64,000 nt of DNA. It comes from Streptomyces genisteinicus. Its GTDB lineage: Bacteria > Actinomycetota > Actinomycetes > Streptomycetales > Streptomycetaceae. The stretch covers positions 1 through 64,000 of the forward strand of contig NZ_CP060826.1 of NCBI RefSeq assembly GCF_014489615.1. Direction: 5' to 3'. Position 1 is the first letter of the stretch; each line of letters begins with the position of its first letter. A program made the translations under genes and the position numbers. This document shows positions 26,435 through 34,731 of the stretch, one piece after another. The notes beneath the pieces are model-generated. The model was not told where the DNA came from, searched no databases, and saw nothing but the letters and a program-made list of their open reading frames with translations.

Positions 26435-26781
26435 CACATGCTCCTCGGGAGTGGGCATCGTCGATTCGATCCGGGCGGCGCAGGAGTCATCGGGACGTGA
26501 GGAAGGCGGCGAATGTACGCGGCGGAGGCTTCCGGGTGCTGCTGGTGGGGTCCGTGGCCAGCGCGCGGGCAGGTGGTCAGCCGCAGGGTGGGGAGCTGCT
26601 GGTCGAGGGCGTACCAGTTCTCCACCGGGAACATGACGTCGTGGTCGCCGGCGGTGTGGAGGATCGGCGTGCCGCGGAAGCGGTTGCACAGGACGATCGG
26701 GTGTCCGGTCCCGATGCTGCGGTAGGCCAGGGTGCGGCCCTGGCTCGTGATGAAGCGGTTGGGTGCCGTGACGGCGTTCAA
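26434..26781 (-). pseudogene. Alpha/beta hydrolase with large internal deletion, coupled to hmp
   Basis: The first 30 residues (NRFITSQGRTLAYRSIGTGH, then PIVLCNRFRGT) are the start of an alpha/beta hydrolase. They run in frame straight into the family C-terminus (ILHTAGDHDVMFPVENWY with the acid residue, and CPRAGHGPHQQHPE with the catalytic His). About 150-180 residues, including the nucleophile elbow, are missing, so no hydrolase activity is expected. The TTG start at 26781 has GAGGAAGGA before it. The frame is still open and overlaps the hmp start, so it could persist as a leader frame for hmp. Confidence 0.7.
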
Positions 26782-27110
26782 GGGGTCCTTCCTCGGTGTG
26801 CTCGACCGAAGGGGTCGCGCGGGCCGAGGTTCTGATGGCGTCGCAGCGTTGGGGACAGCCGGCCGCCGCGGCCCTCGTGTCCCCGCCGGTTTGCTGAGAG
26901 CTGGCCGGCGGGGTCGGCAGTCGGTGCCGCGGCTCCGCCGCGACGGACACCGGTCACCGGCTGTGCAGGGGTGCTGGGACGCGAGGAGCCGCGAGAGGGT
27001 GCCGGGGGCGCGACTCCCCTTCTCCGGTTGTGCCGTGACCCGTAGTGACGACCGGGGGCCGGTCGGCGGGGCCACCGCGAGGGCTGGTGCCCGGCTCGGG
27101 TCACCGTTCC
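26782..27110. other. Promoter-containing spacer, no gene
   Basis: The spacer separates the Dps stop from the hydrolase remnant start. It probably holds the promoter for the remnant-hmp unit. No palindromic operator was identified. Confidence 0.4.
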
Positions 27111-27584
27111 TCAGGCGTTCGTTCCGGCCCTGAGCTTCCAGAGCTGCTTTTCCAGGACGCCGGTGATGCCGAGCAGAAGGTCCTGCGTGACCGGGTCGGT
27201 GATGCCCGTGGTTTCGGTGCTCTCACGCATGCGGCTGATGACGGCCGACAGGGCGGACATCAGCGTGGTGACGGCTTCGGTGTCCTTGATCCGGCCCGGG
27301 GCGAAGGAGGGCAGGCTGCTGCTGGAGGCGATGGCCGCCGCCTGGCCGTCCGGGCTCGCCCCGATGGTGGCGGCGCGTTCGGCGACCTCGTCGGCCTGTG
27401 CGCGGACGATGGTCACGACCTCGTCGAACTGGAGGTGGAGCGAGCGGAACCGCGGACCGTAGAGGTTCCAGTGTGCATGCTTGGCGAGCAGGGACAGGTC
27501 GAGCAGGTCCACCAGGGCGCCCTGGAGTATGCCGGCGGTGGCGCTGCGGTCGGGGGCGGCGACAGGAGTCCTCAGAGGAGACAT
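27111..27584 (-). CDS. dps: Dps-family DNA-binding ferritin-like protein
   Basis: This 157-residue four-helix protein would form the 12-subunit shell that oxidises and stores iron and shields DNA. Ferroxidase residues are in AKHAHWNLYGPRFRSLHLQF and FDEVVTIVRAQADEVAERA. The last helix ends VLEKQLWKLRAGTNA. A strong GAAGGAAGGAG site precedes ATG 27584. Streptomyces usually have several Dps paralogues; this one is placed among globin genes, which fits control by oxidative or nitrosative stress. Confidence 0.85.
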   Translation of the reverse strand: MSPLRTPVAAPDRSATAGILQGALVDLLDLSLLAKHAHWNLYGPRFRSLHLQFDEVVTIVRAQADEVAERAATIGASPDGQAAAIASSSSLPSFAPGRIKDTEAVTTLMSALSAVISRMRESTETTGITDPVTQDLLLGITGVLEKQLWKLRAGTNA

Positions 27585-27687
27585 GGTTCTCCTTCCTTCC
27601 TCTCGTGCGGTGTTCGTCGTCCCTGCCGTGCCGGGCCGTGGGACGGTGTGGTGTACAGGCAGTGGTGTCGTGTGCGGGCCGGCCAGG

Positions 27688-28275
27688 TCACCAGGTGGCC
27701 GGGCCGTAGGGGCGGGTCCAGAGGGCGACCTGCAGGGTCACCGCCTTGAACCAGGCCTGGTGCATGGCTTCGATCTCCTCCTGGCTGTGCCCCTGGGCCG
27801 CCAGGAAGGGGCGGATCGTGGCGGTGATGGGGTGGATGAAGGCGATGAGGTAGCGCAGGGGGATGTGGGAGACCGACCTGACGCCGTCCGTCCGGTTCTT
27901 CCTGGCCGGGGTGTGGCGCAGCCCGATCTCCTCCTGGTAGGCCAGCCAGGTCTCGTCGTAGGCGCGGGTGCAGGTGTCCTCGATCCACTTCCCGAACCGG
28001 GGTCGCACGGCGGCCAGATAGCCGGCGATCGGTTCGCCTTCGGGCGTGGAGAAGTAGGCGACGAGGTGGGGGTGCGAGCCGACGAACCCGTACCAGACGT
28101 CCAGGATCTGCTCGACCTGGTCCCGCAGGATTTCCCAGGCCCGGCGCAGTGCGCGCTCGTCCGCTTCGGAGAAGAGCAGCGTCGTTCTGAGGTGGTCGAG
28201 TTCCTCCTGGGTGACGGGGGATGCGGGCAGGTCGGCGTCGTCGAAGCGGTAGCCGGCGACGGCGGATGCGGACAT
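27688..28275 (-). CDS. Protoglobin-domain protein
   Basis: This is a 195-residue single-domain globin of the sensor/protoglobin type. After an N-terminal Tyr-containing extension (GYRFDDADL), helices follow with ILRDQVEQILDVWYGFVGSH, PRFGKWIEDTCTRAYDETWL, and the proximal-His block SHIPLRYLIAFIHPITATI. There is no attached signalling domain, as in archaeal protoglobins. It binds haem and probably O2, CO or NO. Start ATG 28275 with GGAG nearby. It is close to Dps and flavohemoglobin, which suggests a role in gas sensing or NO handling; that is inference. Confidence 0.8.
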   Translation of the reverse strand: MSASAVAGYRFDDADLPASPVTQEELDHLRTTLLFSEADERALRRAWEILRDQVEQILDVWYGFVGSHPHLVAYFSTPEGEPIAGYLAAVRPRFGKWIEDTCTRAYDETWLAYQEEIGLRHTPARKNRTDGVRSVSHIPLRYLIAFIHPITATIRPFLAAQGHSQEEIEAMHQAWFKAVTLQVALWTRPYGPATW

Positions 28276-28643
28276 CGGATCTCCGTGGGGTGTGAGGGGT
28301 CCTGCTTTCGGCACAGAGCAGCGCTTCGGCAGCAGCCCTGGAGGCACGTCCCGCAGGGGACGGGCGCGGCAACGGGCAGCAGCTCGGTGGTGAGCGTGGG
28401 GCCGGACGGGGCTGATCGTCACCCGGGAGGCCGGGCAGTTCCGGTCCAGGACGCAGGCGCGCCGTCATCGCGGCGGGACGCTGCATCGCGTCCCCTGTGC
28501 GTCGGCTGCGCCCGCGCCGCCCGGATCTGGCCGGCGAGGCCGGCGTGACCCGTGACCGGGCCTGTCAGCCGCCGCTGGTCTGCGCGTGCACTGCGGTCGT
28601 CAGCGCACCGCGCCGGCTGTGCAAGCCGGATGAGGCCGGCTTC
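28276..28643. other. Spacer with short hairpins, no gene
   Basis: This lies between the protoglobin start and the stop of the hydrolase operon. Around 28611-28640 there are CCGGC-type inverted repeats (for example CCGGCT with AGCCGG) that could end the hydrolase transcript. The right half is the likely terminator; the left half is the protoglobin promoter. Confidence 0.4.
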
Positions 28644-29441
28644 TCAGGCTTCCGTATGGCGCAGTGCCCAGTCGAGGGCGTAGTCGGCGACTTCCTGCCA
28701 GCCCGGCTCCGCGCAGGTCCAGTGGGACCGTTCGGGGAACTCGTGGTAGTCGGTGACGGTCCCCGGGGCCTTGTAATGGCGGTGGTTGGACTTGTTGACG
28801 GCGGGCGGCATGATGTGGTCGCGCCCGCCCGCGAGGAAGAGCAGCGGGGCCCGGTCGGCGTTGTGGAAGTCGACCCAGGTCTCCCGCCTGCCGGGGGTGA
28901 GGTTGGCGATCAGGCCGTAGGTCCACACCCAGCTGCCCGGCGCCGCGATGGCGTACCGGTCGTAGGCGGCCCGCGCCTCGTCCCGCGGCAGTGTGTTGGT
29001 GAAGGCGTAGTGGAACTGCTCCGGGGTGAAGCCCGCCGCCCGGTGCCGTTTGGCGGGGTTGTTGAAGATGGGGAAGAGGGAGCGCAGCTGCGAGGGCGGG
29101 TTGACCCGGATGCCCTGCGGCGGTGCCGAGTCGATGACCACCCCGGCCGCGCCGTGGCCCCGGTCGAGCAGCAGTTGTGTGAGCACCCCGCCGAAGGAGT
29201 GGCCGATGAGGATCGGCTTCTCCGGTAGTGCGGTGATCACCTTCTCCAGGTGGGCGAGGGTTTCGGGCACCGTGAGCGACGCGATGGGCGAGGGGTCGGC
29301 CCGCAGCGCCTCCACCTCGGCCTCGAAGCCGGGATACGCGGGCGCGAGCACCGTGTGCCCCTGGGCCTCGTAGTACGGGATCCACCGCTCCCAGCTGCGG
29401 GGCGTCACCCACAGTCCGTGGATCAGCACGATGGTGCTCAT
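28644..29441 (-). CDS. Alpha/beta hydrolase
   Basis: This 265-residue hydrolase has an oxyanion loop IVLIHGLWVT, the nucleophile elbow LIGHSFGGVL, the acid LFLAGGRDHIMPP and a catalytic His in FPERSHWTC. It has no signal peptide. It is the last of three hydrolase genes joined by four-base overlaps; its start at 29441 overlaps the preceding stop at 29438. Substrate unknown; such proteins include esterases and haloperoxidase-like enzymes. Confidence 0.8.
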   Translation of the reverse strand: MSTIVLIHGLWVTPRSWERWIPYYEAQGHTVLAPAYPGFEAEVEALRADPSPIASLTVPETLAHLEKVITALPEKPILIGHSFGGVLTQLLLDRGHGAAGVVIDSAPPQGIRVNPPSQLRSLFPIFNNPAKRHRAAGFTPEQFHYAFTNTLPRDEARAAYDRYAIAAPGSWVWTYGLIANLTPGRRETWVDFHNADRAPLLFLAGGRDHIMPPAVNKSNHRHYKAPGTVTDYHEFPERSHWTCAEPGWQEVADYALDWALRHTEA

Positions 29442-30265
29442 CTTCCGTACCCTTCCAGGAAGGCGAGCAGGTCCTCGCCGAGCGTCTGCTTGTGGGTGTC
29501 GGTCAGGCCGTGCGGAGCGCCGGGGTAGACGAGCAGTTCGGCGTCCTCGACCAGCGCGGCCGATGCCCTGCCGCCGACCTCGAACGGCACGACCTGGTCG
29601 GCGTCGCCGTGGATGACCAGCGTGGGCACGTCGAAGCGGGCCAGGTCGGCGCGGAAGTCGGTGGCGGAGAACGCGGCGATCGACTCGTGGGCGTTGCGGT
29701 GTCCGGCGGCCATCGACTGCAGCCAGAAGGCGTCACGCACGCCCTGCGGGACGGGCCGGGCGGGGTGGTTGAAGAACGGGCCGTCGGCGAGGTCCCGGTA
29801 GAGCTGTGAGCGGTCGGCGCGCGAGCCCGCGCGCAGGCCGTCGAACACCTCCGGCGGCACACCGCCGGGGTTGTCGTCCCGGCGTGTCATCAGGGGCGGC
29901 ACCGCGGCCACGAGGACGGCCTGCGCCACGCGGGCGGTGCCGTGCCTGCCGATGTAGCGGGTGATCTCCCCGCCGCCGGTGGAGAACCCGACCAGGGTCA
30001 CCTCCCGCAGGTCCAGATGGTCCAGGAGCGCGGCGAGGTCGTCGGCGTAGGTTTCCATGTCGTTGCCGTGCCAGGTCTGCGTGGACCTGCCGTGGCCGCG
30101 CCGGTCGTGGGCGACGGCACGGTAGCCGTGCTCGGCCAGGAAGAGCTGCTGCGCCTCCCAGCTGTCGGAGTTCAGCGGCCAGCCGTGGCTGAGGACGACG
30201 GGCCGGCCCGTGCCCCAGTCCTTGTAGAAGATCCGGGTGCCGTCGGAGGTGGTGACGTGGCTCAT
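29438..30265 (-). CDS. Alpha/beta hydrolase, non-haem chloroperoxidase/esterase type
   Basis: This 275-residue cofactor-free haloperoxidase or esterase relative starts TTSDGTRIFYKDWGTG. It has HGWPLNSDSWE, DRRGHGRS, the nucleophile elbow VGFSTGGGEITRYI, acid IHGDADQVVPFEV and His PGAPHGLTDTHK. These are the typical bacterial perhydrolase motifs. ATG 30265 overlaps the upstream stop (30262). It is the middle gene of a coupled trio. Confidence 0.85.
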   Translation of the reverse strand: MSHVTTSDGTRIFYKDWGTGRPVVLSHGWPLNSDSWEAQQLFLAEHGYRAVAHDRRGHGRSTQTWHGNDMETYADDLAALLDHLDLREVTLVGFSTGGGEITRYIGRHGTARVAQAVLVAAVPPLMTRRDDNPGGVPPEVFDGLRAGSRADRSQLYRDLADGPFFNHPARPVPQGVRDAFWLQSMAAGHRNAHESIAAFSATDFRADLARFDVPTLVIHGDADQVVPFEVGGRASAALVEDAELLVYPGAPHGLTDTHKQTLGEDLLAFLEGYGR

Positions 30266-31056
30266 CGTGATGCCTTTGCTATGAGGGCGGCGGTGATGCG
30301 CGGTTCGGAGAGCATCACCGCGTGCGAGGCATCGGTCTCGACGGTGTGCGCGCCGGCCCGGTCCGCCATGAAGCGCTGCGCGGCGGCCGGGATGAGGTTG
30401 TCCCCGCGGGCGACGAGGAAGTGGGAGGGGACCGTCTTCCAGGCCGGTTCGCCGGACGCCTCGGAGAGGGTCGCGGTGTCGCCGGGCCGCTGGGTCGCCC
30501 ACAGCAGGTCGGCCTCCGACCGGGGCAGGTCGCCGGCGAACACCTCACGGAAGGCGGACCGCTTGACGTAGCCCTCCACGCCGTGCGGGTGTGCGCGGAA
30601 GTCCAGTGCGGCCTCGGTGAGCCCGGTGCCGGGGAACATGGACTGCAGGGCGGGCACGGTCTCCCCCGCGTCGGGGGCGAACGCGGCCACGTAGACCAGG
30701 GCCCGCACGTTTTCGTTGCCACGGGCGGCGTTGGTGATCAGGACGCCGCCGTAGGAATGCCCGGCCAGGACCAGAGGGCCCGGCAGGGTGGCGAGGAACG
30801 CGGCGAGGTAGGCGGAGTCGGCGCGCACGCCGCGCAGCGGGTTGGGCGGGGCGACGACGGTGTGTCCGGCGCGGGTCAGGTGCTCGATGACGCGGGACCA
30901 GCCGCTCGCGTCGGCGAACGCGCCGTGCACCAGCACGATCGTCGGCCTGGGGCGCGCGTGGCGGCCGGCCGCGGCCGCGGGGCCGCCGACGGCGGCGGTC
31001 GCGGCAGCGACGCCCGCGCCGGCGAGGACCGCTCTGCGGGAAACAGGGGGAGGCAT
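30262..31056 (-). CDS. Exported alpha/beta hydrolase with Tat signal
   Basis: This is a 264-residue protein. A twin-arginine signal (SRRAVLAGAGVAAATAAVGG) precedes the hydrolase domain, which has IVLVHGAFADASGW, the elbow LAGHSYGGVLITN, a VARGDNLIPA acid block and DASHAVMLSEP as the His region. This is the salicylate esterase/EST-like group. It is the first gene of the three-hydrolase operon, 150 bases after the STAND regulator on the same strand. The Tat signal means it acts outside the membrane, while its two operon partners stay inside. Confidence 0.8.
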   Translation of the reverse strand: MPPPVSRRAVLAGAGVAAATAAVGGPAAAAGRHARPRPTIVLVHGAFADASGWSRVIEHLTRAGHTVVAPPNPLRGVRADSAYLAAFLATLPGPLVLAGHSYGGVLITNAARGNENVRALVYVAAFAPDAGETVPALQSMFPGTGLTEAALDFRAHPHGVEGYVKRSAFREVFAGDLPRSEADLLWATQRPGDTATLSEASGEPAWKTVPSHFLVARGDNLIPAAAQRFMADRAGAHTVETDASHAVMLSEPRITAALIAKASR

Positions 31057-31208
31057 GGGGAGACGGGCCCCTCTCTCGGGGTCTGTGACTGCTCGGGCTC
31101 TGGCGGGACGGCCTCTGCGGCCGTACGACGAGGAAAGCAGCAGCAGGTCGGCCGGACCATGCAGAACGGCATGCAGAACTGCCGTGTGCCGAGGCGGCAT
31201 CCTGGCCG

Positions 31209-33455
31209 TCAGCCCTCCAGTGACGCCAGGATCTCGGCGGCCTCGTCGGACAGGACGCGGGTGGACATCGGTACCTGGTCCGTCAGCGGGAGCACCTGGA
31301 TCAGCTCGGCCCGGGCCGACGGGTGATCGCCCAGCCTGGCCAGCGCGAGTCCCCTGACGAAGTGGAGACGGCAGACCAGCGCGGGAACCGACCCCGTCAC
31401 TGCCAGCGCCGCCGCCTCCTCCGCCCGCTGCAATGCCTCCTCGAACCGTCCCAGGAGGGCCATCACGTGTGCGGTGTACACAAGGATCTGGGCCGTCGCC
31501 TGGCTTCCCTGGTACGCCGAAACCGGCCGTACGGCCAGTTCCCGCAGCGCCTGTTCGTAGGATGCCAGCGCCTCCTCGTACTGGCCGAGGGCGTCCTGTA
31601 CACGGCCCACGCGCATCAACAGGTGGACGTACCCGTCGTGGTCACCGGCGAGGTCGGCCGGGCACAGGGCCTGCCCGAGGAGTTCCAGCGCTTCCTGGTG
31701 ACGCCCGTCGAGGTACACGGAGTCCGCGGCGTACTGCAGCGCCCACGCCTCCTCCTTGCGGTCTCCGTCCGCCGCGGCGATGTCCCGGGCGGCGAGCGCG
31801 GCCGCCAGGCCCTCGTCGTAGCGGTGGGCGCAGGCACTGGCCGCCCACGAGAAGTAGTTGAGATGGGTCGCCTCCAGCCGGCGGTCGCCCAGCGCGGCGG
31901 CGGACGCCCGGGACAGTCCGTACACCTCGTACCAGCCGCGCCAGGCGATCGCCGTGTCGGAGAACCAGTGCAGTGCCTCGCCTGTCTCCACGACCAGCCG
32001 GTGCTCGCCCGCCCCGGCGGCGATCCGCAGGGCCCCCAGCCAGTTCTCCGTCTCCGACCGCAGCCAGTGCGCGGCCTCCTCGGCGGTGGCGAGCGGCACC
32101 GGACCGGCCCAGGAAGCGGGCGGAGCACCGTAGCCGGGCTCGAACCAGCGGCCCGCCGTGACCGTGATCTCCAGCATTCGCCGCGCCATGCCGAGCCGGA
32201 CGGCCGCCCGCTCGCCCTCCGGTTCCTCGCCCCGCAGCCGCTCACCGGCGAACAGCCGCAGCAGGTCGTGGAGCTGATAGCGGTCGGCACCGAGGGGCTG
32301 GAGCAGCCCGAGCTCCACCAGGTCGTCCAGCACATCCACGACGTCCGCCAGGTCGTCGCCAGTCACCAGGACAGCAAGAGGAGCGGTGAAGTCCGGCCCC
32401 GGCAGGTGCGCCAGCCGCCGAAACACCCGCCGCGCCGCGGCGGAAAGCTGCGCGTGGGACAGGGCGAACGCAGCCCCCACACTCACATCGCCGGTGCGCA
32501 GTGCGGCCAGCCGCCGGTCCTCGTCCTCGAGCCGCTCCAGCAGATGCTGCACCGACCAGCCGGACCTCGTGGACAGACGGATGCCGGCGATGCGCAGCGC
32601 CAGCGGCAGGTGCCCGCACAGCCGGGACACCTCGGCGACGTCCCCCGCCGCCGTAGGATCCGCCGCCTGGTCGGCGACCGCCCGCAGCAGAGCCGCCGAC
32701 TTCTCCGGCGTCAGCGGGGCGAGCGCCAGCCGCCGGACGCCCTCCAGCCCGCTGAGCACCCGCCGGCAGGTCACCAGCACCGGCCCGGCTCCCGCACCCG
32801 GCAGCAGCGGACGCACCTGCGCCTCATCGGCGGCGTTGTCCAGCACCAGCAGGCAGCGCCGCTCCCGCAGCACCGCCCGCAGCTGCGCGCACCGCTCCTC
32901 GTCCGAGGCGGCAACCGCCCGCGACGGTACGTCCAGCGCCCTCAGCAGGCGTACGGCGAGGTCGCCCGGGGAGGGCGGTGCGGGGTCGACGCCGCGCAGG
33001 TCGACGTAGAGGCAGCCACCGGGACAGTCCCCTCTGAGGGCATCGGCGGCTCGTAGCGCGAGGCTGGTCTTTCCGACTCCCGCCTGCCCGTGGATGAGGA
33101 CGACCGGGACCGGGCCGCCACGGTCTCCACCGGCCGCGGCACGGAGGACCATCGCCAGTTCGTCCGCCCGGCCGATGAAGTCGGCGACGGAGCGCGGCGG
33201 TTCACACAGCCCGGGGCGGGCGGCGGTCCCGCTGCGACGCAGCGCGCGGACGTCCTCCTCCAGCTGCAGCCGCTCCTGATCGCTCACGTTCAGCGCGGCG
33301 GTGAGCGCGGCGAGCGTGCGGGGCTGCGGCGTGCGGCTGTGTCCGCGCTCCATGTCGCTGATGGCCCGGCAGCTCACCCCGGACGCCTCGGCCAGCTCCT
33401 CCAGGGTGAGACCGGCTGCCCGTCGCAGCTCGCGCAGCCGCATCCCCAGTTTCAT
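31209..33455 (-). CDS. STAND-type transcription regulator: XRE helix-turn-helix, NB-ARC and TPR
   Basis: This is a 748-residue protein. The XRE domain (1-70, LRELRRAAGLTLEELAEASG) is followed by the NB-ARC domain from FIGRADEL (about 92). Walker A is GQAGVGKTSLA, Walker B is CLLVLDNAAD, and the sensor block is LSGLCGHLPLALRIAGIRL-like (RLCGHLPLALRIAGIRL). After a winged helix (VFRRLAHLPGPDF), TPR helices fill the C-terminal 300 residues (EALELLGQAL, QYEEALASYEQAL, RFEEALQRAEEAAAL). Such proteins act as ATP-gated regulators of nearby genes. It is directly upstream of the three hydrolase genes on the same strand, which are the likely targets. ATG 33455 has AAGGGAG before it. Confidence 0.85.
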   Translation of the reverse strand: MKLGMRLRELRRAAGLTLEELAEASGVSCRAISDMERGHSRTPQPRTLAALTAALNVSDQERLQLEEDVRALRRSGTAARPGLCEPPRSVADFIGRADELAMVLRAAAGGDRGGPVPVVLIHGQAGVGKTSLALRAADALRGDCPGGCLYVDLRGVDPAPPSPGDLAVRLLRALDVPSRAVAASDEERCAQLRAVLRERRCLLVLDNAADEAQVRPLLPGAGAGPVLVTCRRVLSGLEGVRRLALAPLTPEKSAALLRAVADQAADPTAAGDVAEVSRLCGHLPLALRIAGIRLSTRSGWSVQHLLERLEDEDRRLAALRTGDVSVGAAFALSHAQLSAAARRVFRRLAHLPGPDFTAPLAVLVTGDDLADVVDVLDDLVELGLLQPLGADRYQLHDLLRLFAGERLRGEEPEGERAAVRLGMARRMLEITVTAGRWFEPGYGAPPASWAGPVPLATAEEAAHWLRSETENWLGALRIAAGAGEHRLVVETGEALHWFSDTAIAWRGWYEVYGLSRASAAALGDRRLEATHLNYFSWAASACAHRYDEGLAAALAARDIAAADGDRKEEAWALQYAADSVYLDGRHQEALELLGQALCPADLAGDHDGYVHLLMRVGRVQDALGQYEEALASYEQALRELAVRPVSAYQGSQATAQILVYTAHVMALLGRFEEALQRAEEAAALAVTGSVPALVCRLHFVRGLALARLGDHPSARAELIQVLPLTDQVPMSTRVLSDEAAEILASLEG

Positions 33456-34186
33456 GATCTCCCTTCCCCCTGTGGGGGCGGGCAGACTGCCCGCAGGTGG
33501 AACGATGTGCGCCGTGGTGCGCCGTCAGGGGTGTCAGCGGGTCGCCGGGAGCCGGCACAAGCAGTGGAGCCGCCGGACCAGGGGCGCTCCGCCGGGACCG
33601 GCGGCGGAGCGCAGCGGCCGGAAGCAAGCCGTACACCGGGTGATCGTCCTGTCCGGAACGCACTCAACGGAACGTCATCTCCGAGCCTCCCGCGGGGTGC
33701 AGAACCATCCGTGTCGAAACCAGCACATCGCCGCCGTCAGGGTGGTGGCCGCCGATGTGCTGCGCTGCCGGGCTCTCCCCCGCTGCCGTCCGCCGGACCC
33801 GGGCAGCACGGCAGACGGACGAGAGCGGCGGACACCGTGACTCTAGGCACCTGCATCCGCCGCTGTGCTGGCTGTCACCGCACTGCTTCTGGCTCTCGGC
33901 GCACAATCGCCGCTCGCCGGCGGGAGACCGGCCGAGCACACCGTCCGGCTCCGGCTTCGCCGCTGTCATCCTTCGTTGGCACAACGCCGCAGAACCGCGC
34001 CACCAGCCGACCTGTCGCACCGTGGCCGCAGCGAAGGTGAACGGCCGTCGCGTCCGGGGGATGTGCCCATGGTGACCGTGCTCCTCACGGCGGGCATAGC
34101 GCACGGCGTCACCTCGGCCCTGCCGGCTCGGCGGCCGGCAGGCGCTCGACGGGCGTCCGCCGGCGTCCTTCCCGGGCCGAGAACGG
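33456..34186. other. 731-base intergenic region, no gene recognised
   Basis: Neither strand shows a frame with convincing codon bias. The left part is the regulator's own promoter region. A weak inverted repeat (CCGTCCG with CGGACG, about 33786-33824) is present. The region may contain remnants of lost genes. Confidence 0.35.
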
Positions 34187-34570
34187 TCAACCGGTGTTCG
34201 GCGTCGCGAGGGAGGACGCCTCGCCGCAGGCGGCGCAGTAGTGGGTGGCGGCGGTGCCGGCCGCGGTGGCGCGGTCCACGGCGGCCCGCGCCTTGCGTGC
34301 GTCCCGGTTCCCGCTCCGGACGACGGCGATCGTGCCGGCGAAGACGAGCACCGCGACGACGGCCCCGACCGCCGTGAGCCAGGGCCAGCCCCGGTCGTCG
34401 GCGTAGTACGTGCCTGCGGCCCCGGCCATGGCCGCGATGACGGTCCCCTCGGCGAAGTGCATGCATCCGCTGCCTGCGGTCGCCTCGGCGGCCGCGACAA
34501 TGTCTTCCGCTCCGCACCGGGGACACGCCTCCGGCCCGTTCGCCGGCCCGCTGCCCGATTCGTCGATCAC
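34187..34570 (-). CDS. Zinc-ribbon membrane protein of unknown function
   Basis: This is a 127-residue protein. An N-terminal CPRCGAEDIVAAAE half ribbon is followed by two membrane helices (AEGTVIAAMAGAAGTYYADD region and WPWLTAVGAVVAVLVFAGTI). A C-terminal YCAACGEASS half ribbon could pair with the first to bind zinc. Start is GTG at 34570. No family is known; similar proteins are common in Streptomyces. Confidence 0.6.
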   Translation of the reverse strand: MIDESGSGPANGPEACPRCGAEDIVAAAEATAGSGCMHFAEGTVIAAMAGAAGTYYADDRGWPWLTAVGAVVAVLVFAGTIAVVRSGNRDARKARAAVDRATAAGTAATHYCAACGEASSLATPNTG

Positions 34571-34731
34571 GGCCCCATCATGGCTCTCCCCGGCGTGTCC
34601 ACGCCAATCGGCCGATGCGCCCGTGGCATGTCACGGCGTGGTCTCAGGGGCGCGGGGAACGCGCCCCTCCGCAGGACTTCGCCCGAGCCCGAGCCCGCTG
34701 GACCGCTGGGCCGCTGTGGTGGCGGCCTCCG

